Assembly: GCF_003315415.1 (NCBI RefSeq)
Contig: NZ_QNSB01000005.1
Coordinates: forward strand, 297,185-361,184
Source: Brevibacterium sanguinis
Lineage (GTDB): Bacteria; Actinomycetota; Actinomycetes; Actinomycetales; Brevibacteriaceae
Reading direction: 5' to 3'
Length of the DNA stretch: 64,000 nucleotides
This document shows, in pieces, positions 7,280 through 14,098 of this stretch (positions are counted from its first letter, which is position 1; every line of letters begins with the position of its first letter). Made by a program: the position numbers and the translations under genes. The notes beneath the pieces were generated by a model. That model did not search any database. It had not been told where the DNA came from and saw only the letters and a program-made list of their open reading frames with translations.

Positions 7280-8092
7280 TCATAGGGTGAGGATCCTCCA
7301 GATCGCCACGAGGCCGAGGAGGACGATGATCGTGCGCAGGAGGACCGGTGAGAACTTCCGCCCGATCCGCGCCCCGAAGTACCCGCCGATGAGGGATCCC
7401 ACGGCCACGCACACGACGGCGATCCAGTTGATCCGGTCATGGCCGACGATGATGTACGTCGACGCCGAGACCGTGTTGACGACGAGGACGAGGACGTTCT
7501 TGAGCCCGTTGAGGCGCTGGAGGTCGTCGGGCAGGAGGAGTCCGAGCAGGGCGATGAGGATGATGCCCTGGGCGGCGGCGAAGTAGCCGCCGTAGATCGC
7601 GGTGAGGAACACGACGACGAGCGTGAGGGTGTAGCGTCCGGCCCCGAGGGGATCGCCCACCTCGGCGACCTTGGCCTCGGTTCCGCTCGCCTGCGCCCGC
7701 CGCAGCGACCTCTCCTTGAGGTGGCGCGAGAGCGCCGGCTGTCCGACGACCATGATGAGCGCGACGACGAGGAGCACCGGCACGATCGTCTCGAATGCGT
7801 CCTCGGGCAGGTGGAGGAGCAGATACGCCCCGGTCAGGGAGCCGAGGATGGAGGCGGGGACGAACCCGAGGATCCGCCGCCACTGTCCGCGCAGCTCCTC
7901 GCGGTAGCCGAAGGAGGAGGCGATGTTGCCGGGGATGAGCCCGACCGCGTTGCTCATCGTCGCGACGACGGGCGGGACCCCGAAGGCGACGAGCGCGGGG
8001 AAGGTGATGAGGGTTCCGGAGCCGACGACGGCGTTGATCCCACCGGCGCCGACGCCCGCGAGGACGATGAGCGCGATCTGCCACCATTCCAT
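7280..8092 (-). CDS. TauE/SafE-family membrane permease
   Basis: This 270-residue polytopic membrane protein has about eight hydrophobic segments arranged as two repeats, with the family signatures GAGGINAVVGSGTLITFPAL near the N-terminus and IYGGYFAAAQGIILIALLGL in the middle. TauE/SafE proteins (DUF81) export or import small sulfur-containing or organic anions. The substrate here is unknown. A charged loop (RAQASGTEAKVAE) separates the halves. The ATG at 8092 shares its first base with the stop of the upstream ABC ATPase gene (TGATG), so the two are translationally coupled. That does not make them one transporter. Confidence 0.88.
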   Translation of the reverse strand: MEWWQIALIVLAGVGAGGINAVVGSGTLITFPALVAFGVPPVVATMSNAVGLIPGNIASSFGYREELRGQWRRILGFVPASILGSLTGAYLLLHLPEDAFETIVPVLLVVALIMVVGQPALSRHLKERSLRRAQASGTEAKVAEVGDPLGAGRYTLTLVVVFLTAIYGGYFAAAQGIILIALLGLLLPDDLQRLNGLKNVLVLVVNTVSASTYIIVGHDRINWIAVVCVAVGSLIGGYFGARIGRKFSPVLLRTIIVLLGLVAIWRILTL

Positions 8093-8880
8093 CACTGCAG
8101 CTGCGATCGGGCGTGGAAGCGCGCGCCGTCGCGGCTGAGCTTGACGTCGATGTCGAAGGTCGCCGACAGGTTCTCCGCGGTCAGGGTCTCGTCGAGGGGC
8201 CCGGCGGCGACGGCCGCGCCCTCCCTGAGCAGCAGGGCATGGGTGATGCCGACGGGGATCTCCTCGACGTGGTGGGTGACCATGATCGTCGCCGGGGCCC
8301 ATTTCGAGCCGAGGATCTCGGTCAGCGCCGTGAGCAGCTCCTCCCGCCCGCCGAGGTCGAGGCCGGAGGCCGGTTCGTCGAGGAGCAGCAGCTCCGGGTC
8401 GGTCATCAACGCACGGGCGATCTGGACGCGCTTGCGCTCGCCCTCGGACAGGGTGCCGAAGGTGCGGTCGGCGAGGTGGGTGATGGCGAACGCGGCGAGG
8501 AGATCCCTGGCGCGCTCGATGTCGGTGTCGTCGTAGCGCTCGGCCCAGCGCCCGGTGACTCCGTAGGCGGCGGTGAGCACGGTGTCGAGGACGGCCTCGG
8601 AGGTGGGGATCCGGTTGGCCAGCGCCGTCGAGGCGTAGCCGATGCGCGGGCGCAGCTCGAACACGTCGACGCGGCCCAGCCGCTCCTCGAGGATGCCGAC
8701 CGTCCCCGACGTCGGGTGCATCCGACCGGCGGCGAGCTCGAGCAGAGTCGTCTTGCCGGCGCCGTTGGGTCCGAGGACGACCCAGTGCTGGCCCTCGGAG
8801 ACGGTGAGGGAGAAGTCCCTCAGGAGGTGGTTGGCCCCTCGGCGCACGGTCACGGATTCCACAGTCAGGACATCGCTCAT
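8092..8880 (-). CDS. ABC transporter ATP-binding protein
   Basis: This single nucleotide-binding domain of 262 residues has Walker A GPNGAGKTT (37-45), signature LSEGERKRV, Walker B LLLLDEPASGLD and the switch histidine in MVTHHVEEIP. The overall pattern is close to the stand-alone ATPases of the YlmA/mycobacterial Rv3041c type. No ABC membrane partner is encoded beside it. The next gene is a TauE/SafE permease, a different transporter class. It may serve a partner elsewhere or act on a non-transport target. A TAGAGT box 8 nt before the ATG suggests a very short or absent leader. Confidence 0.88.
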   Translation of the reverse strand: MSDVLTVESVTVRRGANHLLRDFSLTVSEGQHWVVLGPNGAGKTTLLELAAGRMHPTSGTVGILEERLGRVDVFELRPRIGYASTALANRIPTSEAVLDTVLTAAYGVTGRWAERYDDTDIERARDLLAAFAITHLADRTFGTLSEGERKRVQIARALMTDPELLLLDEPASGLDLGGREELLTALTEILGSKWAPATIMVTHHVEEIPVGITHALLLREGAAVAAGPLDETLTAENLSATFDIDVKLSRDGARFHARSQLQ

Positions 8881-8888
8881 GGCTCCAC

Positions 8889-8894
8889 ACTCTA
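8889..8894 (-). promoter_or_regulatory. -10 box TAGAGT for the ABC ATPase
   Basis: TAGAGT on the minus strand ends 8 nt before the ATG at 8880, allowing a leader of at most one or two bases. The divergent + strand promoter box lies only 17 bp away. Confidence 0.45.
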
Positions 8895-8911
8895 GCGCAG
8901 GCGCGCACGGC

Positions 8912-8917
8912 TATCCT
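8912..8917 (+). promoter_or_regulatory. -10 box TATCCT for the gene at 8926
   Basis: TATCCT ends 8 nt before the ATG at 8926, with no Shine-Dalgarno in the gap, implying near-leaderless expression. Confidence 0.45.
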
Positions 8918-8925
8918 GGTTCGAC

Positions 8926-9660
8926 ATGGACTTCACACTCGACGCCTTCCTGCTCACCCTCGCGCTCAATCACCGGCTGCGCGCGACGATGGCCCCCGAC
9001 GAGGTCTCGTCGGCCTTCCTCGACGACGGACGTGATGTTCCCCTCATCGTCGCCGACGACGTCTTCTCCTCCGCCCCGCCCACGGGCCTGCTCCTCTTCG
9101 CCGCGGAGATCGCCCGGCACGGCGTCACGCACGCCCGTCTCGCGCTGCACCACCCCTCGCTGCCGCACACGACTCCTCCCGTGGCCAAGGAGCACCGGCT
9201 CCGGGTGGGCCGGCACTCCGCTCCCGTCATCCTCCACCGAGGTGAGCGGCAGATCGCGGTCGTCCTCCTCGGCGCCGAGGAGAACGTCGAGGTCATCGGG
9301 TGCGCGGACGCCGTGTACCGCCCGGTCACGGTGGGCACTCCCGCCGAGGCCCTGCGCCGCCTGCGTCTGCTCGTCATGGAGGGTCTGGGCATCGTCGAGA
9401 CCGTCGAGGTGCCCGAGGCGTGGCGCTCGGGCCCGTGGCGGGACTGGCAGGAGGAGCTGAGCACGAGCCACCCTCTCTCGAAGCTCATCCCCCGCAGCGC
9501 CGACGGCCGGGCGATCCATGCGGCCCTCGACATCCACGACCGGATGCGCACGGTGCTCGCCCCCGCCACGGTCGCGCCGCCGGAGTTCGGCGCCCTCCTG
9601 TCCCGACTCCACCCGGCCGCCGCCGACTACATCACGGCTGTGGCTACGATGAGGGAGTGA
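8926..9660 (+). CDS. Uncharacterised soluble protein
   Basis: I do not recognise this 244-residue protein. It has no signal peptide or membrane segment. The N-terminus MDFTLDAFLLTLALNHRLR is hydrophobic and helical, the middle alternates short strands (RHSAPVILHRGERQIAVVLL) with His-rich loops (HARLALHHPSLPH), and the C-terminal third is helical with two conserved-looking WR motifs (EAWRSGPWRDWQ). Codon use and GC content match the neighbours, so it is probably a native gene rather than a spurious frame. Its last codons overlap the serB promoter and it abuts serB, suggesting co-expression, but function cannot be inferred. Confidence 0.75.
   Translation: MDFTLDAFLLTLALNHRLRATMAPDEVSSAFLDDGRDVPLIVADDVFSSAPPTGLLLFAAEIARHGVTHARLALHHPSLPHTTPPVAKEHRLRVGRHSAPVILHRGERQIAVVLLGAEENVEVIGCADAVYRPVTVGTPAEALRRLRLLVMEGLGIVETVEVPEAWRSGPWRDWQEELSTSHPLSKLIPRSADGRAIHAALDIHDRMRTVLAPATVAPPEFGALLSRLHPAAADYITAVATMRE
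9645..9650 (+). promoter_or_regulatory. -10 box TACGAT at the serB start
   Basis: TACGAT lies inside the end of the upstream gene and ends 6 nt before an in-frame GTG at 9657, which would make a leaderless serB transcript starting 9 nt upstream of the ATG at 9666. Confidence 0.4.
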
Positions 9661-9665
9661 ACGAG

Positions 9666-10292
9666 ATGAGAACACAGCTGCTGGTCATGGACGTCGACTC
9701 GACCTTCATCAACGAGGAGGTCATCGACCTCATCGCCGATCACGCCGGGGTCGGCGACGAGGTCGCCGCGATCACGGAGCGGGCGATGGCCGGTGAGCTG
9801 GACTTCGCGGCCTCCCTGGCCGAGCGCGTCGGCCTGCTGGCGGGGCTGCCGGTGAGCGTGCTCGACGAGGTGCGCGAGGAGATCACCCTGACGACCGGGG
9901 CCCGGGAGCTCGTCGCGGCGGTGAGCGCCGGAGGCGGGCGCGTCGCCCTGGTCTCGGGAGGGTTCACCGAGGTCATCGCCCCGCTGGCCACCGAGGTCGG
10001 GATCACCGACGTCTTCGCCAACAGCTTCGAGATCGATCGCGGACGGCTCACCGGCCGCACCCGCGGCCGGGTCATCGACCCCGGTGCGAAGGCGGCGATC
10101 TTCGCGGAGCTCGTGTCCGCCTACGAGTGCGACCCCGCCGCGACCGTGGCGGTCGGCGACGGGGCCAATGACATCGGCATGATCCGCGCGGCGGGCCTCG
10201 GCGTCGCGTTCTGCGCGAAGCCCGCGCTCGCCGAGGCGGCCGACGCGGTCGTCGTCGACCGTGACCTGCGTGAGGTCCTCAGCCTGCTCTGA
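9666..10292 (+). CDS. serB: Phosphoserine phosphatase SerB
   Basis: This HAD-superfamily enzyme converts phosphoserine to serine, the last step of serine synthesis. The 208-residue protein carries motif I DVDST (D9 nucleophile, D11), SerB-type EEVIDLIADHAG, motif II LVSGGF and motif III/IV VGDGANDIGM, all in the expected order. It has no N-terminal ACT domain, unlike the larger actinobacterial SerB2. The ATG at 9666 has AGGGAG 8 nt upstream. The GTG at 9657 is an alternative start that overlaps the previous stop and fits a leaderless promoter. Confidence 0.93.
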   Translation: MRTQLLVMDVDSTFINEEVIDLIADHAGVGDEVAAITERAMAGELDFAASLAERVGLLAGLPVSVLDEVREEITLTTGARELVAAVSAGGGRVALVSGGFTEVIAPLATEVGITDVFANSFEIDRGRLTGRTRGRVIDPGAKAAIFAELVSAYECDPAATVAVGDGANDIGMIRAAGLGVAFCAKPALAEAADAVVVDRDLREVLSLL

Positions 10293-10325
10293 GCCGGTGG
10301 TCCGGGCAGGCGGTCCGCGCGCGGT

Positions 10326-10826
10326 TCAGACGCCGTGGAAGTACCGCAGCTGCGGCTGCGGGTACGCTCCGGGCTCGACGTCCCAGTCGGGGAGGTCGAA
10401 CACGGCGATCGACGAGGGCCGGAACGACTCCGGGACGCCGAAGCCGGGGCACAGGCGGCCGATCACCTCGGCGACGGCGGGCTGGTGACCGACGATGTAG
10501 GCGCAGCGGGACCCGGTCGGGATCGAGCGGATCGCGTCGAGCCAGTCCTCGACCCCGCCCTGGTAGAGGGACTCGTCGAGCCGCAGGCGCAGACCCGTCT
10601 CGGCCGAGTCCCCGTGGTGGGCGTTGACGGCCTCGACGACGGCCTGACCCGTCTGCACGGTGCGCCGGGCCGCCGAGGCGATGGCCACGTCGGGTGACCA
10701 GCGCTCGGCGATCTCGGCTCCGGCCTCGACGGCCTGCGCCAGGCCCTTCGCATCGAGCGTGCGTTCGGCGTCGGTCGGACCGTCGTCCTCCGCCTTCGCG
10801 TGGCGGGCCAGGATGAGCACAGGCAT
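10326..10826 (-). CDS. SixA-like histidine phosphatase
   Basis: This 166-residue branch-1 histidine phosphatase shows the catalytic LARHAKA motif with R8 and H9 at the N-terminus, SAARRTVQT and YIVGHQPAVAE with the second catalytic H114. The length and composition match SixA, which dephosphorylates phosphohistidine proteins, but small-molecule substrates are possible. AAGGAG precedes the ATG at 10826, and it lies 26 bp downstream of fabI, likely in the same transcript as fabG and fabI. It is convergent with serB. Confidence 0.85.
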   Translation of the reverse strand: MPVLILARHAKAEDDGPTDAERTLDAKGLAQAVEAGAEIAERWSPDVAIASAARRTVQTGQAVVEAVNAHHGDSAETGLRLRLDESLYQGGVEDWLDAIRSIPTGSRCAYIVGHQPAVAEVIGRLCPGFGVPESFRPSSIAVFDLPDWDVEPGAYPQPQLRYFHGV

Positions 10827-10851
10827 CACGTACTCCTTCGGTGGCAGGAGA

Positions 10852-11610
10852 TCAGGCGCCGGTGGAGTGGAAGCCGCCGTCGACGTGGACCATCTCACCC
10901 GTGGTCGCCGGGAACCAGTCGGAGAGGAGCGCGACGATCGCCTTGCCGGCGGGAGTCGTGTCCTTCTGGTCCCAGCCGAGAGGAGCGCGTTCGCCCCACA
11001 TGTCCTCGAGCGTGCCGAAGCCGGGGATCGAGGTCGCCGCGGTCGTCTTCAGCGGGCCCGCGGAGACGAGGTTGACGCGCACGCCGTCCTCGCCGACGTA
11101 CTTCGCCAGGTACCGGGCGGTCGACTCGAAGGCGGCCTTGGCCACGCCCATCCAGTCGTAGACGGGCCAGGAGATCGTCGCGTCGAAGGTCAGTCCCACG
11201 ACGCCGGCGCCCGGGTTGAGGACGGGCTTGGCGGCGACGGTGATCGCCTTGAGGGAGTAGGCCGAGACGTGGATCGCGGCGGAGACCGACTCCCACGGGG
11301 TGTCGAGGAACACGCCGCCCAGGGCGTCCTTCGGGGCGAAGGCGATCGCGTGGACGATGCCGTCGATGTTGCCCTCGAGGCGTTCGGGCAGGGCGGCGAG
11401 GTCGTCCTCGTTGGTCGCGTCGAGCTCGATCACCCGCGGGGTGGTCGGGAGGCGCTCGGCGATGACCTGTGTGATCTTCATCTGCCGGCCGAAGCTCGAG
11501 AGGATGACCTCGGCTCCCTGCTCCTGGGCGATGCGGGCGGCTGCGAAGGCGATCGAGGCCTCGGTCAGCACACCGGTGACGAGGATGCGCTTTCCCTCAA
11601 GAATTCCCAT
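10852..11610 (-). CDS. fabI: Enoyl-[acyl-carrier-protein] reductase, InhA-like
   Basis: This NADH-dependent reductase makes the last reduction of fatty-acid elongation. The 252-residue protein aligns with InhA: ILVTGVLTEASIAFAAAR is the cofactor loop, F141 in TFDAT matches InhA F149, and Y151 with K158 in YDWMGVAK are the catalytic pair spaced seven apart. The position equivalent to InhA Ser94 is Ala89 (DGIVHAIAF), a residue that contacts the isoniazid-NAD adduct in InhA. It lies 67 bp downstream of fabG in the same orientation, the order seen for mabA-inhA in mycobacteria. Confidence 0.95.
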   Translation of the reverse strand: MGILEGKRILVTGVLTEASIAFAAARIAQEQGAEVILSSFGRQMKITQVIAERLPTTPRVIELDATNEDDLAALPERLEGNIDGIVHAIAFAPKDALGGVFLDTPWESVSAAIHVSAYSLKAITVAAKPVLNPGAGVVGLTFDATISWPVYDWMGVAKAAFESTARYLAKYVGEDGVRVNLVSAGPLKTTAATSIPGFGTLEDMWGERAPLGWDQKDTTPAGKAIVALLSDWFPATTGEMVHVDGGFHSTGA

Positions 11611-11677
11611 TGTGGTCCTTTCTTCGAAGATGCTCGCGACGAGCGGTGGTGGGTGGTGCTCGTGAAGGTGTCCGTGC

Positions 11678-12388
11678 TCAGTGTCCCATGCCGAGTCCGC
11701 CGTCGACGGGGATGACGGCTCCGGAGATGTAGGCGGCGTCGTCGGAGGCGACCCAGCGCACGACCTTCGCGACCTCCTCGGCCTCGGCGAAGCGCTTGGC
11801 CGGGATCGTGGCCAGGTACTCGCTGCGCTGCTTGTCGCTGAGCTCGTCGGTCATGTCAGTGCGGATGAAGCCGGGGGCGACGACGTTGGCGGTGATCCCC
11901 CGTGAGCCGAGCTCACGCGTGACCGAGCGGGCCAGGCCGACGAGACCCGCCTTCGAGGACGAGTAGTTGGCCTGCCCGGGGACCCCGTAGAGGCCCGAGA
12001 CCGAGGAGATGAGCACGATCCGTCCCCGTTTGGCGCGGATCATGCCGGTGATGGCGCGCTTGACGGTGCGGAATGCACCGGTGAGGTTGGTGTCGACGAC
12101 GGCTTCGAACTCGTCGTCGCTCATGCGCATGAGCAGGTTGTCCCGGGTGATGCCCGCGTTGGCGACGACCACCTCGACGGGGCCGAGCTCCTCCTCGACC
12201 CGGCTGAATGCCCGGTCGAGTGATGCGGTGTCGGTGACATCGGCGGCGACGGCCAGTGCGCCCTCGGGGGCGTCTCCGTTGCGCGAGGTGACGGCCACCT
12301 TGTCGCCGGAAGCGAGGAACTCCTCGGCGATGGTGCGGCCGATCCCGCGGTTGCCCCCGGTGACGAGGACTACGCGTGGTTCAGACAC
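11678..12388 (-). CDS. fabG: 3-oxoacyl-[acyl-carrier-protein] reductase FabG
   Basis: This short-chain dehydrogenase reduces 3-ketoacyl-ACP in fatty-acid synthesis. The 236-residue protein has the NADP-binding VTGGNRGIG (9-17), NAG motif VVANAGITRDN, catalytic Ser in LISSVSGLYG, YSSSKAG with catalytic Tyr and Lys, and the C-terminal VDGGLGMGH. The start is GTG at 12388 with AGGAGAG upstream. A TAGGTT -10 box is visible about 40 bp before the start. It heads a probable fabG-fabI-phosphatase operon and is divergent from the DUF3099 gene. Confidence 0.94.
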   Translation of the reverse strand: MSEPRVVLVTGGNRGIGRTIAEEFLASGDKVAVTSRNGDAPEGALAVAADVTDTASLDRAFSRVEEELGPVEVVVANAGITRDNLLMRMSDDEFEAVVDTNLTGAFRTVKRAITGMIRAKRGRIVLISSVSGLYGVPGQANYSSSKAGLVGLARSVTRELGSRGITANVVAPGFIRTDMTDELSDKQRSEYLATIPAKRFAEAEEVAKVVRWVASDDAAYISGAVIPVDGGLGMGH

Positions 12389-12399
12389 GGATCTCTCCT

Positions 12400-12490
12400 G
12401 TTGGTCGACGAATACAGACCAAACCTACCGTGTTTGGCACCGGCGTCGATACGACTCCCACAATGCAGGAGTATGATTTTGTCGACCAAC
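12400..12490. repeat. 10-bp inverted repeat flanking a divergent promoter region
   Basis: GTTGGTCGAC (12400-12409) near the fabG start and GTCGACCAAC (12481-12490) near the DUF3099 start are perfect reverse complements 71 bp apart. They bracket both presumed promoters and could be paired binding sites for one regulator, or coincidence. Confidence 0.4.
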
Positions 12491-12505
12491 CGATCGAAGA
12501 AGGAC

Positions 12506-12910
12506 ATGTCCAAGCACCCGCAGCAGATCACGACGGCCGACACCGCCCTCGACGACGACATGCGATCGCGGATCATCAAGTACTCGATCACGATGGGCAT
12601 CCGGACCGTCTGCTTCGTGGCCGCCTACTTCGCGTTCGACGCCTCGGCCCCGGTCCTCATGTGGATCTTCGTCGCCGGAGCCGTCGTCCTCCCCTATCCC
12701 GCGGTGATCTTCGCCAACGCCGGGCGCGAGCGGACGCGCGACGACCGCTCGGCCCTCATCGACGCCGCCCCGCGCCCCGAACTGCCGCCGGCGCGCGGTG
12801 AGACGCTGACCGGCGATGTCGTCGCAGATCCTGGTGAGGGTAGCGTTGTCGCCGGGGACGTCGTCGAGGAACCGACGGAGGCCCCCGAGTCGAAGCCGAA
12901 TGGGGAGTGA
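12506..12910 (+). CDS. DUF3099 membrane protein
   Basis: This 134-residue protein matches actinobacterial DUF3099: QQITTADTALDDDMRSRI leads into ITMGIRTVCFVAAYFAF (first membrane segment, about 31-47), then VLMWIFVAGAVVLPYPAV (second segment, about 51-68) and IFANAGRE, followed by a charged cytoplasmic tail rich in Asp, Glu and Pro. Function is unknown. The ATG at 12506 has AAGAAGG just upstream. An in-frame start at 12473 preceded by AGGAG is an alternative. It runs in the same direction as the small Cys-rich gene and SURF1, suggesting a role near cytochrome oxidase assembly, which is inference only. Confidence 0.82.
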   Translation: MSKHPQQITTADTALDDDMRSRIIKYSITMGIRTVCFVAAYFAFDASAPVLMWIFVAGAVVLPYPAVIFANAGRERTRDDRSALIDAAPRPELPPARGETLTGDVVADPGEGSVVAGDVVEEPTEAPESKPNGE

Positions 12911-12913
12911 GAG

Positions 12914-13126
12914 TTGAACCGTGAGCTCCAGTGCTCGGCCAAGGGCTGCCGAGCCGATGCCACCCGCGCGATCCTGTGGAACAACCCGCGACTGCACACC
13001 CCGGTGCGGCGCAAGGTGTGGCTGGCCTGTGACGAACATCTCGACCACCTGCGCGAGTTCCACCGTCTGCGCGGCTTCTACGTCGCCGATGTCGGACTCG
13101 ACGAGATCCCGGAGGACGCCGGCTGA
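12914..13126 (+). CDS. Small conserved Cys/His protein upstream of SURF1
   Basis: This 70-residue protein starts at TTG 12914, a few bases after the DUF3099 stop, with GGGGAG upstream. It contains CSAKGC near the N-terminus and ACDEHLDH later, a Cys/His arrangement that could bind one zinc ion, plus a basic WNNPRLHTPVRRKVW block. Homologues sit next to SURF1 in many actinobacteria and are sometimes labelled acetone carboxylase without support. I would not use that name. Its stop shares a base with the SURF1 ATG (TGATG), so the two are translationally coupled. Confidence 0.8.
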   Translation: MNRELQCSAKGCRADATRAILWNNPRLHTPVRRKVWLACDEHLDHLREFHRLRGFYVADVGLDEIPEDAG

Positions 13127-14025
13127 TGGCGCGCTACTCGTTCCTGCTCAGCGCCCGCTGGCTCAAGTACATGGCGATGACCGTCATCGTCGTCATCGCG
13201 TGCGTGGTCCTGGCCCTGTGGCAGAAGGACCGCCAGGAGCAGCGGAGTGCGGAGATCGCCACGATCGAGGCGAACTACTCCGCCGAGCCCGTCGACGTCG
13301 AGGAGCTCCTCGACTCCACCTCGGCGACCCTGGATCCGGGAGACGAATGGCGCCCGGTCGCCCTCACCGGTGAGTACCGGGCGGAGGACACCGTGCTCGC
13401 CCGCAACCGCACCGTCAACGATCGGACCGGCTTCTACGTCGTCGTCCCGTTCCGGCTCGAGACCGGAGAGACGATCGCGCTCGTGCGCGGGTGGATCCCC
13501 GACGCCGAGGCGGTGCCCGCGGCCCCGAGCGGCGTGCAGACCGTCACCGCCCGCCTCCGCCCGGCGCAGGACGGATCGGACGACAGGAATCCCGAGGGCA
13601 TGATCAGGGCGATCGATCCCGAGCGGATCCCCGGGATGGACGAGGGCTATGCGCAGGTCTACGGCGAGGTCGCCCTCGACGACGTCCGCCCCGACGGGAC
13701 CGACGGGCAGGGTCTGACGGCGCTGCCCGAACCCGATCGCAACCCCGGCAACCACCTGTCCTACATGCTCCAGTGGTTCACCTTCGGGGTGATGATCATC
13801 ATCGCCGTGGCGATCTCGGCGCGTCGGGAGCGCGCGGCGGCCGCCGAGGCGAGCCAGGGGCCGGCGGGAGAGGTCGAGTACGTCGTCGTCGACAAGGCCG
13901 CCCTCGCCGCCGGGGCGAAGATCCGGCCGGGCAGCCGCTACGGCCGCCACCGGCTCGGTGCTCCGGTCGTGCACGGCAGGGACGAGGCCGACGAGGACGC
14001 CCTGCTCGACGACCGCTTCCGGTAG
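13126..14025 (+). CDS. SURF1-family cytochrome oxidase assembly protein
   Basis: SURF1 proteins help insert heme A into the aa3 oxidase. This 299-residue protein has the family layout: an N-terminal membrane anchor (about 15-32), a long extracytoplasmic domain with WRPVALTGEYRAEDTVLARN and FYVVVPFRLETGETIALVRGWIP, and a C-terminal anchor after NHLSYMLQWFTFGVM (about 212-232). A charged cytoplasmic tail of about 65 residues is longer than in many relatives. Heme A synthase ctaA and heme O synthase ctaB lie 11-13 kb away in the same window, consistent with a heme-copper oxidase in this organism. Confidence 0.9.
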   Translation: MARYSFLLSARWLKYMAMTVIVVIACVVLALWQKDRQEQRSAEIATIEANYSAEPVDVEELLDSTSATLDPGDEWRPVALTGEYRAEDTVLARNRTVNDRTGFYVVVPFRLETGETIALVRGWIPDAEAVPAAPSGVQTVTARLRPAQDGSDDRNPEGMIRAIDPERIPGMDEGYAQVYGEVALDDVRPDGTDGQGLTALPEPDRNPGNHLSYMLQWFTFGVMIIIAVAISARRERAAAAEASQGPAGEVEYVVVDKAALAAGAKIRPGSRYGRHRLGAPVVHGRDEADEDALLDDRFR

Positions 14026-14053
14026 GCGGCCGGACGCCACCGGGGCCGCACCG

Positions 14054-14098
14054 CGTGCCTCAGTCCAGGGCGACGCCCGTGCCTCAGGTCAGGGTGAC
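14054..14098 (-). repeat. 24-bp near-tandem duplication at the ABC-F stop codon
   Basis: CGTGCCTCAG begins two 21-bp copies at 14054-14074 and 14078-14098, 18 of 21 bases identical, at a period of 24 bp (eight codons). Each copy carries a TGA in the ABC-F frame, so the gene is followed by a second in-frame stop. Confidence 0.7.

Noticed and set aside
7228..7440. N-terminal extension of the SpoU gene
   Set aside because: The extension is Ser/Arg low-complexity overlapping the TauE gene on the same strand, and a strong AGGAGG marks the ATG at 7227.
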